Of a stretch of DNA of 64,000 nucleotides, positions 1-8,161 are shown piece by piece. A program made the position numbers and the translations under genes. The DNA lies in NCBI GenBank assembly GCA_015066745.1, contig SVNW01000008.1, positions 1 to 64,000 on the forward strand, in the 5' to 3' direction. The notes under the pieces were generated by a model that searched no databases, had not been told where the DNA came from, and saw only the letters and a list, made by a program, of their open reading frames with translations. Positions within the stretch are counted from its first letter, which is position 1; each line of letters begins with the position of its first letter. Source of the DNA: Ruminococcus sp. (GTDB taxonomy: Bacteria; Bacillota; Clostridia; Oscillospirales; Ruminococcaceae).

Positions 1-136
1 TCTCAAACCTGATATTGATTTAGGTACAGGCCACGGAAATATTGAAATTCCTTACGAATATATGACGGATATGAAAAACTATTGTAAGTTGAGAGATACA
101 AAATAAAATAAACAGGCAATTATTTCAGAAGATTTT
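1..136 (+). repeat. Direct repeat copy A of a PHP gene 3' end
   Basis: Aligns without gaps to 7941-8076, with four mismatches by hand count. It covers the last codons, the stop and the first half of the terminator, then stops after gatttt. Its left limit is outside the window. Confidence 0.9.
2..106 (+). CDS. PHP-domain protein, C-terminal end (partial, cut by window start)
   Basis: The last 34 codons of a gene entering from the left, read from CTC to TAA at 104-106. The peptide (LKPDIDLGTGHGNIEIPYEY) matches the end of the second copy at 7621-8046, where it follows an SGGSDFHG motif typical of PHP metal-dependent phosphoesterases. The function is therefore taken from the second copy. This left copy could be the tail of the intact gene, but only the tail is visible. 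Its terminator keeps only the left stem arm (aacaggcaatt at about 111-121), because different DNA begins at about 137. Confidence 0.6.
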   Translation, partial: LKPDIDLGTGHGNIEIPYEYMTDMKNYCKLRDTK

Positions 137-572
137 GCTGTTTGGAAGCTGTATGCTACGGAGCGGTTTCAAGAGGAAACGGAACGACTTCATGATGAAC
201 GGAGGGCTTGGGAAGGCGTGCAGCAGGAGTTGGGGTATGGGGAGAGGTTCAGGGAGAATTTGTTTTGTGTAAAAGACAATCACCCTGTTTTAAAGAAAGA
301 CATGGAAAAACCTTTACCGCATCGGTGCTATTCACACGGAGTTCGATACCTAAAACGGAAAATCAAGTGAATGACATTATTATATATCTATGCATAGGCT
401 TCTTGATGTTCACTTTGAAGAAGATTGGTATCTGGTAGAAGATAAAGCTGTTCAGCAGCATCTTAATATGTTCTGTAAAGTTGCTATTAATTTTATTAAA
501 CTTTTCATAAAAAACTCAAAGTTGAAATATCAGATAAAATTAATAAACTATATCATGGCTTATCTGCAATGA
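131..572 (+). pseudogene. Degenerate transposase, probably ISAs1 family
   Basis: Two coding stretches without a start resemble the C-terminal half of ISAs1-type DDE transposases. The first (frame of 131, stop about 367) contains LFCVKDNHPVLKKDMEK, like the family's 'LKGNQ..L..D' stretch. The second (from 390, another frame) contains LDVHFEEDW and a run ending FCKVAINFIKLF, like the conserved C-terminus. Material between them is missing, so this is a deleted, frameshifted remnant. The residues before 250 (ATERFQEETERLHDERRAW) were not recognised and may come from another gene. Family assignment is by memory of conserved blocks. Confidence 0.5.
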
Positions 573-783
573 ATATAAACAGCTGGAATCAACAATGTTT
601 TCTTGTATGCAGTTTGGAAGAGAAATCGGGGGTAAAAGTTATAGTCGAAAGATTTGGTTTTGAAGTGGAACAGATCCCCGATAAAGATGATTCTGATTAT
701 TTTATCATCGAAGTGTTGGTGCAACCGACAAAAACATTTTCGGCTGGCTTGCCAGCTATACTATTCATCGACTTTTTTCTTAA
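569..783 (+). pseudogene. Remnant of a probable WYL-domain protein, frameshifted
   Basis: ORF 569-1090 is coding-like only in its first about 57 residues (VKVIVERFGFEVEQIPDKDD... EVLVQPTKTF). One frame over, 739-783 continues as FGWLASYTIHRLFS and stops at a strong terminator. Joined, the order 'V..RFG...V.V....FFGWL' resembles the end of a WYL ligand-binding domain. That domain occurs in transcription factors often found beside defence genes. N-terminus and HTH are missing. The rest of the 173-aa ORF runs through the terminator and is not real. Confidence 0.42.
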
Positions 784-819
784 ACAGCTAATCTCTAAAC
801 TACTGAGGTTGGCTGTTTT
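782..819 (+). terminator. Rho-independent terminator after WYL remnant
   Basis: Stem aaacagctaatctc / gaggttggctgttt (14 pairs including G-U) with a 9-nt loop, followed by a T-rich stretch. Confidence 0.75.
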
Positions 820-928
820 ACTATCTGTAAAACTTAATATTAGCTTTATGATAAGCCGTACTAATGCAAAATTTGTTAATATTTATGCTGGGAATTTAGA
901 TAATATCGGACGAAATATTACAATTCTC

Positions 929-957
929 TTGACTTTTCGATTTTTCTATTGTACAAT
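929..957 (+). promoter_or_regulatory. Sigma-70-type promoter of the GTPase operon
   Basis: TTGACT, 17-bp spacer, TACAAT. It would start transcription near 964, about 110 nt before the first GTPase gene, and lies after the preceding terminator. Confidence 0.65.
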
Positions 958-1074
958 AATAACAGTGATTTTTCGTATATATTCGTCACTATTTCATATT
1001 TTGTTAAAAAGTGAGTGGCTACTTAGAAATTATACTATTCAATATGATTTTATGAAACGGAGGAAAGATTTTTT

Positions 1075-3669
1075 ATGGCAGAATATATGACTCATGAACG
1101 TGAGGAATACATTGCAAAGCTTGAAGGGCAAATTCAAGCTATTGACAGTATCCTTAAAATGGATTCAGGTACATTAGTAAGTGCAGAACTTAGAAAACAG
1201 CTTAAAGCTCTGAAAACAGAAGCTGAAACCGTACTTCGCAAGCTAAGAAACAATGAATTTGAGATTGCAATAGTTGGAATGGAGAAAGCCGGTAAAAGCA
1301 CCTTCGCCAACGCACTTATGGAAAATAATCTTTTGCCCACTAAAGACCTGAGATGTACCTTCACGTCTACTCAGATTGAATATAGCGGTGACGATAAGGA
1401 TGATAGTGCAACGGTATCTTTCTATACTGCTGATGAATTCGATAAGGACTTTAAGGACAAGCTCTGTAAGCTTGGCTTTCCGAACTACAAACGCTATTCC
1501 TTTGATACCATTGATGAGAAGCAGTATTTGACCATATATGAGAGTGAAGTATCAGATGAAAAGAAACGCTTGTATGGTGACTCTATTCATGAGGATGTTT
1601 TGGCAATAATCAGAAATGTTGATAGTCTCTCTGAATTGCTCGGCAGACCTGCAGTCCCATTTGGAGCTGATAGAATCAACTCAGGTGAACTGGAAGCATA
1701 TATAACAGATGAATCTAAGGCTCGTGCTGTAAAGCAAGTAGTCATTCGTTCTAAGAAACTGAATGAGATGAAAAATGCTATTATCTTTGATGTTCCGGGT
1801 TTTAATTCTCCTACTGAACTGCATAAGATTCAGACTTTGGAGCGTATGAAGTCCGCTGATGCTATCATCGTAGTTGCAAACGGTGTTAGCCCAAGTTTAA
1901 CTGGTGAATCGCTTAAAATTCTTCGTGAATCCGATGACGAAGGCAATCCGCTCAATGATAAGCTCTTTGTATTTGCCAACAAAACTGAAGGTGCAAGAGA
2001 TATTTCTAAGAACATCAGTGATACATTTAACGAATGGATTAGTAAGGGATTTGTCGCTCAGGCAAATAAGCATAGAATCGTCTTTGGTTCTGCACTGGCT
2101 CATTTGCAGGTAGCTGGTCTTGATCCCGATGATCGTACATTGAGGTCATTTAAGGAAAGAGAAAGCGAAATGCCTAACGGAGATGGCGTTGAAGCTATGC
2201 GAAAAATCCTTGCTGATTACAACGAAAATGAACGTTTTGAAGTGCTGAAAAGAAGAATTAACCGCATAAAGGCAGATATTCTGAAGGCATTTAGCGATAT
2301 TCGTACAGGAAACGAGGAGTTTGCAGCAAGTCATAGTTACAGTGCTGAGCAGGTTGCTATGGTCGCAGAGTTAATTGATGATATTCGTCCTGCTGCTGAG
2401 AAGAAACTTCTTGATTTGAAAGCTGAAATCCGTTCGTATATGCCTACGGAACAGCCTCTCTCCAAGCAGATCATCACATATATTACAGATAATGTCACAA
2501 CGGAACACTACAGTGTATCGGATGAGCTTCTTGAGTATGTTAAAAAACATACACCATTTATAGGTAATCATGATGACGTAGGTCGTATAGAGGCTACCAT
2601 AAGAGAGATGAAATTTAAAGAAATGTATGAAGACTTTTCTCAAAACGTTATCAACATTGCTGACAAGCACCATACAGAGTATTCAGTTCAGATATTGGAC
2701 ATATTACTCGATGCTATGGGGGTAGATACAAGTTCCCCGTATCGTGAAGAACTTGCGGAGTCACTGAAGGGTGAAGTGTCAGCATTTAGAAGTGATCTGA
2801 TTTCTTCTAATCATAGCAATGAGCTTTATTATCAAAGCCTTATTGAGCGTTTTTCACGCTATATCTATCAGATTCTTATTACAAGCCAGTACAGTGCAGA
2901 ACGACTCAGAGAGTTCTATGATAGCATAGATAATTTCTACAGTTTGTCTGTATTCTACAAAAAGCCTGATTGCGATGACGATTTAGCATATATTGATATT
3001 GCTCCGAAGGATCAGCCGCTTTGTATGATGCTCCTATTCCATCATTATCTAAATGCGGCGGATAATATCCGCTTGCTTATGAACGATATTAGCCGTATTT
3101 CTGGCATAAGAGAAGTGCCAGATGAAATTACTAAGATGGCTGAAAAGGCATTTTCTGCTACAGGTGGTAATAAAGAAACAATTATTGATATAGTTACTAA
3201 GAAGGCTGCGAATATTGTAGATAAATCCGATGATTTCAGAGTCAACCTTGTAAGACAGGCGTTATCTCAGATTATCGAAAGCAACGAGCCGTACAGTGTT
3301 GCTAATAAGGAAGCCTTTACCCAGTACTACGAGCGTTATCATAGCTCTATCAGAGGTGGCAAGCTTTATTCTGTTGAGAATTTCAGAACTGACTTTGATG
3401 TTGACATTCAAATTCTGCAAGATGTGCTTGTTAATGCGTTTGTTCGAGCTATCAGTATGGAAAAGCCGTTCGTAGCAAGAGAAGCAAAGTCGATAGATGA
3501 CATTATTGACTATATTAAGAGTAAGAGCTTTGGTGCTTTCTTGAGTGCTAATTTCTATAAGATTAAGTACAAGGAGACTCAGCTTTTAGATAAACAACGC
3601 CGTGATAAGGAACAGAACGCCGCTATTATTCAGGCTATCAGCGGTATTCTCGACTCACTTGCTAACTAA
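1075..3669 (+). CDS. Dynamin-like large GTPase A
   Basis: 864-residue predicted GTPase of the bacterial dynamin-like type. A short coiled-coil-like N-terminus precedes the G domain: G1 GMEKAGKST at about residue 68, a Thr-rich switch I (CTFTST), G3 DVPGF near 239, and a G4-like NKTE near 302 in place of the usual NKxD. The remaining 550 residues are mostly helical, as expected of a dynamin stalk, with no obvious transmembrane helix. Such proteins bind and remodel membranes using GTP. The start is set by GGAGGA about 8 nt upstream. It is first in a four-gene operon, 15 nt before GTPase B. Specific function unknown; a defence or envelope-protection role is inference. Confidence 0.85.
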   Translation: MAEYMTHEREEYIAKLEGQIQAIDSILKMDSGTLVSAELRKQLKALKTEAETVLRKLRNNEFEIAIVGMEKAGKSTFANALMENNLLPTKDLRCTFTSTQIEYSGDDKDDSATVSFYTADEFDKDFKDKLCKLGFPNYKRYSFDTIDEKQYLTIYESEVSDEKKRLYGDSIHEDVLAIIRNVDSLSELLGRPAVPFGADRINSGELEAYITDESKARAVKQVVIRSKKLNEMKNAIIFDVPGFNSPTELHKIQTLERMKSADAIIVVANGVSPSLTGESLKILRESDDEGNPLNDKLFVFANKTEGARDISKNISDTFNEWISKGFVAQANKHRIVFGSALAHLQVAGLDPDDRTLRSFKERESEMPNGDGVEAMRKILADYNENERFEVLKRRINRIKADILKAFSDIRTGNEEFAASHSYSAEQVAMVAELIDDIRPAAEKKLLDLKAEIRSYMPTEQPLSKQIITYITDNVTTEHYSVSDELLEYVKKHTPFIGNHDDVGRIEATIREMKFKEMYEDFSQNVINIADKHHTEYSVQILDILLDAMGVDTSSPYREELAESLKGEVSAFRSDLISSNHSNELYYQSLIERFSRYIYQILITSQYSAERLREFYDSIDNFYSLSVFYKKPDCDDDLAYIDIAPKDQPLCMMLLFHHYLNAADNIRLLMNDISRISGIREVPDEITKMAEKAFSATGGNKETIIDIVTKKAANIVDKSDDFRVNLVRQALSQIIESNEPYSVANKEAFTQYYERYHSSIRGGKLYSVENFRTDFDVDIQILQDVLVNAFVRAISMEKPFVAREAKSIDDIIDYIKSKSFGAFLSANFYKIKYKETQLLDKQRRDKEQNAAIIQAISGILDSLAN

Positions 3670-3684
3670 TGGGAGATAATAATT

Positions 3685-6465
3685 ATGAAATATAAGGAAT
3701 TATTTGGAAAAAGCGTTAAACAAGATATAGACGAAATCAAAAGAGAAATTGACAATGATCCCAGCATAATCTTTGTCTATTCTGGAACGCAGACGCTTTA
3801 CGACTATATTGATGCTCTCTATGATAAGGGTAGAGGGCTTGATGCGGAGTATCTGTACAAGTTCAAGGTTTGCTACGAAAAGAAGGATTTGAGGGTTTCT
3901 TATTCCGCAAGAGGTGGTAAGAGAAGCAGAGAAATCATTTCAATGAGCAGCCTTGTTAATGAACTGGACGGCAAAAACTCTTGCAAGATTGTTGTTGAAA
4001 GCAATGACCGTGTTCAGCTTGCTTTCATCGTTCAGCAGCTTATCTTTATTGAGTATCCATTGGAAAAGGTAGATATTCTTCTCAGGAAAGAAGAAAAGGA
4101 TGCCGATAAGACAAAGTGTTTTATGAAGAATGTTAACGAGTTGCTTGATGGCTGTGAATCAGCTATTACACGGTTGACTGCCCTTAGACATGAAGTTGAA
4201 ACGGAAATGGACGACAATAATCCTACAAAGGAAGAGAGACTCAAAGATATTGATGATGCTCTTGGATCTTGCACTTCGATTAAAGCTCAGATTCTCAAAT
4301 CCATTGACGTGGAACTGAAATTTGCCGTTGCTGCTTCTAAGAAAGCAGGCAAGAGCGTAATCGTGAACTGTTTCATCGGCGAAGAAATTGCACCTACAAG
4401 TACAGAGCTTGCAACGCCTAATAATTGCTTCTATAAAAGAAGCAAGGATGGATTGTATCACCTGCAACTTGAAAATGGTGAAGTACAGAGTTTTAACACA
4501 GGTTCCGAGGTTTATGACGTTATAAATGGTCATTTTAGAACTGCACAAAACGATTCATCTTCAGGTTTTTCTCTTCCTGATATGAATATCCAGTATGTAA
4601 CTAATGAAAACAATTTTTCGTCCTATACTATCTTTGATACTGCTGGACCAGATGCTGCTGTATCAGTTGTTATTGACGGTGAAGAAAAACCTAATAAGCA
4701 TCGTGAAGCGGCAATGCGTGCAATGAACCTTTGTGATGTAGCCGTATTTGCGATAGACTATTCAAAATATTTAACTGAAACAGAAGAAGATTATCTGCGA
4801 GAAATCAAAAATATGTTTGAGGCTCAGCATAAGTTCCATTCACTTGTGTTTGCATTGAATAAGATTGATGTAAGATATACTGATGTTAAGAGTCCTAAAT
4901 CATTCATAATGTCCGTTGATTTCATAAAAACAAGGCTTGCCAAGATAGATGCCGCCTATAGAGACTGCATTATTTTCCCGACCTGTTCTTTGGAATACTT
5001 TAATGCAATAGAAGCGGAAAAAGCAGGAATTACTGAGCTTAATGCAGAGAACAACCTTCCTATCGGCGAGATGAAGCGTGTTAAGTTCGCCCATAAAGAT
5101 GTACCGGCACTGGCTTGGCTTCATACACATTCTGAAAATCTTGAGTACTATCATGGAATACAAACCATTTCTTATGATGTATTTAAGAAGGATAGTGGTA
5201 TGCCTGCACTCATGAGTTATGTATCTTACGTTGCACAGAGTAAGGCAAGAGACGAGATTGTAAACAATGTGACATTTGAGATTTCGTCTCAAAAAATGAA
5301 AATTCAAAGTGTTCTTGATTATATTGCTAATATTGAAGCACTTATAAATGCAGATGATGAACAAATCAGCAAAATATCAGGTATCATCACAGATTACACA
5401 GATGCTATAGAAGACATATTAAGTGAGGAAATCACACAGGACGATCTTACTGTTCTTCAAGATAAGAGCTTGGTGAGAACATTTGGCATTAAAAGACTTA
5501 CAGTAGATAGTACCTATAAAGAAGTGGGCTGTATCAAGTTTATCGATTACCAAAAAACCGCATTGGCAGCGACTTGTGAGAAAACATCTATTGCAGAAGT
5601 AATGTACACCGCTATGGTCGAAGCGATTTGGAGGAAAATTGAAGGTGGTTCCGAATTTGATGGCAGGCAGATTGACAGGTTGTTTTCTTCCGCCGACTTC
5701 AAGTTGATTGCTAACCAAATTGGAAAGCAACAAGTTGAACAAGCAGCAAAATTTACATTCGGTCAGCTTTCAAAGCTCAGCGGAGAGGTAAAAACCATTG
5801 TTAAACGTAGACAGGAACTGCTCGATCAAGAAAGTAATAATTGCCGTGAAAAGCTCAAAAAGGAAAATATCAAATTGGAATTACCCGAACCTCCGGAATT
5901 TGAATATGCGGCTCAAATGACACCACCCAGCGAAGTTATTGTTCAGGTGGGAGCTGTTGATTTTGATCTTTATCGCAATTTGTCAGTTCTTTTCGAAAAG
6001 AAGTTCTGGAAGAATATCGGAACTTTCTTCGGTAAACTTTTTGGGAGTAAAACCGATAAAGATTTCAAATTAAAGTTTTCCGCTTCAAAAACGACCTTTC
6101 TTAATACATGCAATTCTAACTTGAAGCCGTCATTCAAGAATGCTGTCTATGAGAACAATATTGCAGAGGAAATGTGTGATAAGCTTACAAGGTCCGTTGT
6201 GGATCAGTATATGAATGATCTTATCGATGAACTGAAACAGGCATTTGAGAACATGAATGAAACATATATGTTCTCTATTGTGCGTTTCCGTTCGGCAGTT
6301 GATGACAGAGATAAGTATAAAGAGGAGATTGAACTGTATACTCTTCGCAAATCAAATATCATGGCTATCGGAAAATGCACAAAAGCGTTTATGGATACAT
6401 GGGGCGTTATTATTCGTGATTTTATCGAAGATGAAGAAACGGATAAGACTCCTGCTTTAGTTTGA
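3685..6465 (+). CDS. Dynamin-like large GTPase B
   Basis: 926 residues, a second, diverged GTPase. About 200 residues with a charged helical stretch precede the G domain. G1 is ASKKAGKS near residue 216, with Ala replacing the first Gly of GxxxxGKS; G3 is DTAG near 318; G4 is NKID near 392. Downstream it is largely helical, with an aromatic amphipathic patch (FWKNIGTFFGKLFG, about residue 770) that could be a membrane-inserting paddle. Paired dynamin-like proteins often act as hetero-oligomers, so a complex with GTPase A is likely (inference). RBS GGGAGAT precedes the ATG. Its stop lies 17 nt before the start chosen for the next gene. Confidence 0.85.
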   Translation: MKYKELFGKSVKQDIDEIKREIDNDPSIIFVYSGTQTLYDYIDALYDKGRGLDAEYLYKFKVCYEKKDLRVSYSARGGKRSREIISMSSLVNELDGKNSCKIVVESNDRVQLAFIVQQLIFIEYPLEKVDILLRKEEKDADKTKCFMKNVNELLDGCESAITRLTALRHEVETEMDDNNPTKEERLKDIDDALGSCTSIKAQILKSIDVELKFAVAASKKAGKSVIVNCFIGEEIAPTSTELATPNNCFYKRSKDGLYHLQLENGEVQSFNTGSEVYDVINGHFRTAQNDSSSGFSLPDMNIQYVTNENNFSSYTIFDTAGPDAAVSVVIDGEEKPNKHREAAMRAMNLCDVAVFAIDYSKYLTETEEDYLREIKNMFEAQHKFHSLVFALNKIDVRYTDVKSPKSFIMSVDFIKTRLAKIDAAYRDCIIFPTCSLEYFNAIEAEKAGITELNAENNLPIGEMKRVKFAHKDVPALAWLHTHSENLEYYHGIQTISYDVFKKDSGMPALMSYVSYVAQSKARDEIVNNVTFEISSQKMKIQSVLDYIANIEALINADDEQISKISGIITDYTDAIEDILSEEITQDDLTVLQDKSLVRTFGIKRLTVDSTYKEVGCIKFIDYQKTALAATCEKTSIAEVMYTAMVEAIWRKIEGGSEFDGRQIDRLFSSADFKLIANQIGKQQVEQAAKFTFGQLSKLSGEVKTIVKRRQELLDQESNNCREKLKKENIKLELPEPPEFEYAAQMTPPSEVIVQVGAVDFDLYRNLSVLFEKKFWKNIGTFFGKLFGSKTDKDFKLKFSASKTTFLNTCNSNLKPSFKNAVYENNIAEEMCDKLTRSVVDQYMNDLIDELKQAFENMNETYMFSIVRFRSAVDDRDKYKEEIELYTLRKSNIMAIGKCTKAFMDTWGVIIRDFIEDEETDKTPALV

Positions 6466-6482
6466 GAAAGGAACGATGTGGA

Positions 6483-6839
6483 ATGGAGTTGCTACAACCA
6501 ACGAGCTTTGCTTCTGCCGTTGCAAGCTCAAAAGAACAACTTAAAAGAATATCAAATATAGTATCTAAGTATTGTGGTCAAGCAAAAGCTGAAAGTTTCT
6601 TACAGGCTTGCGACGCGCTTGATTTTACAACAGCTAACACTATTCTTGATGATACGATAAGAGAATTAACCGGCTATGATTCTGTTTCTATCGCTCTAAG
6701 TGTATTTGCTGAAAAGTTTCCTCAGTTATCCCCTGAACTCAGCAATAAGGTATCTGATGCATTGTCTGAATCCGATAAAGCAAAGGTTATTAACAGTTAT
6801 AGATCAAGGATCATCAACATTATTGATGGGGTGTGTTGA
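6483..6839 (+). CDS. Small helical protein of the GTPase operon
   Basis: 118 residues from ATG 6483, which has GAAAGGAAC at a good distance. The ORF-track start (TTG 6462) overlaps the previous gene and lacks an RBS. No known domain recognised. It is predicted helical, soluble, without signal peptide. Its middle (VSKYCGQAKAESFLQACDAL) weakly resembles the N-terminal part of the next protein, suggesting a shared helical module. It is likely an adaptor or regulator of the GTPases (inference from position only). Confidence 0.75.
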   Translation: MELLQPTSFASAVASSKEQLKRISNIVSKYCGQAKAESFLQACDALDFTTANTILDDTIRELTGYDSVSIALSVFAEKFPQLSPELSNKVSDALSESDKAKVINSYRSRIINIIDGVC

Positions 6840-6841
6840 TA

Positions 6842-7411
6842 ATGAGTAACTCGCAATCGTTTGATTTTAATTCATTGAAAAGAATGACCGTTGATAACTT
6901 GATTGGAAAATGCAAGCAGTATGTCGAGCAGTACGTCTCCAAGAAAGCTGCTTCTCGTCTTGATGATGCGTATAAAACATCAAGATTTGATGAAGTTAAA
7001 CATATTCTTGAAGTGACACTTGAGCGAATAAAAGCTAAAATTAAGGTTTCAGAGTATCAAAAAGCAGAAAAAGCTGTGAAGGACGGGTTTTCTGATGCTA
7101 AAGAGCTATTTGTTTCTTCTGATACCAATGAAGGGAGCCAGGACGATAATATGGGTGCAGGCAACGGAATGGTTGCTGTCATTGTCATTATTGTTGCTAT
7201 CCTTGTAGTTTCAGTTGTTGTAGCATTCTTATATCTGAGATCTAAGGATAAGGGTATTGATGTCAACACTCAGACTGTTGGTGAAGTTCTTTCACACAGC
7301 ATTAAGAAGGGTAACAGCATAAAGTATACTGAAAAGGACAAAGACTTGATAGAATTGCTCCATGAGCTTTCAGTAATCTACGACAATACAGACCAATACT
7401 TAAATAGCTAA
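6842..7411 (+). CDS. Single-pass membrane protein of the GTPase operon
   Basis: 189 residues from ATG 6842; the ORF-track start at 6833 is a weaker alternative. Layout: N-terminal charged helical domain (1-90), acidic linker, one strong transmembrane helix (MVAVIVIIVAILVVSVVVAF, about 110-130), then a short C-terminal domain. It starts 2 nt after the preceding stop, so translation is probably coupled. It may anchor the GTPase complex at the membrane (inference). Family not recognised. Confidence 0.78.
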   Translation: MSNSQSFDFNSLKRMTVDNLIGKCKQYVEQYVSKKAASRLDDAYKTSRFDEVKHILEVTLERIKAKIKVSEYQKAEKAVKDGFSDAKELFVSSDTNEGSQDDNMGAGNGMVAVIVIIVAILVVSVVVAFLYLRSKDKGIDVNTQTVGEVLSHSIKKGNSIKYTEKDKDLIELLHELSVIYDNTDQYLNS

Positions 7412-7417
7412 TACAAT

Positions 7418-7449
7418 GGAAGGCGCTCAGCATACGCTGAGTGCCTTCC
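7418..7449 (+). terminator. Terminator of the GTPase operon
   Basis: Strong hairpin ggaaggcgctcagc - atac - gctgagtgccttcc (14 pairs, one G-U) seven nt after the last stop, followed by tatttagttt. Confidence 0.85.
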
Positions 7450-7454
7450 TATTT

Positions 7455-7620
7455 AGTTTGCCCTGAATGGGCAGTAACTTGGTGGTGAAAGTCCACTACA
7501 GGCTTGGCAGTAGGAACTGTTAGCGAAAGGCAAGTGCGTCCATCGTGAGGTGGAGTATGAAGTAAGCCCGTAGCAAACTCTCGGTCTGACGAACAGAAAC
7601 TACATATAAGGCAAGGCTAT
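7455..7620 (+). mobile_element. Group II intron fragment (5' domain I region only)
   Basis: The segment carries blocks familiar from the 5' ends of clostridial group II introns: gtgaaagtccactacaggc, ggaactgttagcgaaaggc, catcgtgaggtgg, and ctcggtctgacgaacag. No reverse transcriptase/maturase ORF or domain V follows; the PHP fragment begins directly at about 7621. It is a truncated, immobile relic whose right edge is an abrupt junction. The assignment rests on recalled sequence, not on a search. Confidence 0.6.
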
Positions 7621-8046
7621 ATAAATTCTACTGATGAAGCATATACTGATAAATATATAGGCGACAACAGCAAAGCGTACAAGAAAAGAGAATACATGGA
7701 CGCAGTTGAAGCCGTACAACTCATAACAGGTGCAGGTGGTATCGCAGTATTTGCACACCCACTCATATATGATTTTTCCGAAGAACAACTGCAAGGCATT
7801 ATTGATACTTTAAAACCTCACGGACTGATGGCAATAGAATCTGAATATTCTACATTTACAAGCACTTAGATTGAATATGTAAAAAAACTCGCACTTAAAA
7901 ACGACCTCTTACTAAGTGGCGGTTCGGATTTTCACGGTACTCTCAAACCTGATATTGATTTAGGTACAGGACACGGAAATCTTGAAATTCCTTACGAATA
8001 TATGACTGATATGAAAAACTATTGTAAGTTAAGAGATACAAAATAA
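7621..8046 (+). pseudogene. PHP-domain protein, 5'-truncated copy with internal stop
   Basis: One frame reads through 141 codons, with FAHPLIYDF and SGGSDFHG motifs typical of PHP-domain phosphoesterases. It is broken by TAG at 7867-7869 (between FTST and IEYVKK) and has no start. Its last 106 nt match the gene tail at the window start. It is a decayed duplicate joined to the intron fragment at its 5' side. Its complete terminator follows. Confidence 0.75.
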
Positions 8047-8076
8047 AATAAACAGGCAATTATTTCAGAAGATTTT
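7941..8076 (+). repeat. Direct repeat copy B of the PHP gene 3' end
   Basis: Partner of 1-136. Together they bracket the GTPase island. Here the terminator is complete, so copy B retains the ancestral downstream junction. Confidence 0.9.
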
Positions 8077-8099
8077 TCTTTAGATTTAATTGCCTGTTT
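8050..8099 (+). terminator. Terminator of the PHP gene
   Basis: Stem aaacaggcaatt / aattgcctgttt with a 26-nt loop. The same left arm occurs at about 110-121 without its partner. Confidence 0.6.
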
Positions 8100-8118
8100 C
8101 TATAAAATATGTTATACT
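8090..8118 (+). promoter_or_regulatory. Promoter for the reductase/two-component operon
   Basis: TTGCCT, 17 bp, TATACT; the -35 lies inside the right arm of the preceding terminator. Confidence 0.5.
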
Positions 8119-8161
8119 GATAAAGTATAAAAATTATGAAAATTTATAGGGAGTGTGGCAA

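Noticed and set aside
208-438. 76-aa ORF (MGRRAAGVGVWGEVQ...)
   Set aside because: No RBS or family; the neighbouring frame carries the transposase-like residues, so this is a shadow ORF.
784-1090. C-terminal two thirds of ORF 569-1090
   Set aside because: Runs through a strong terminator and the GTPase promoter; composition is not protein-like.
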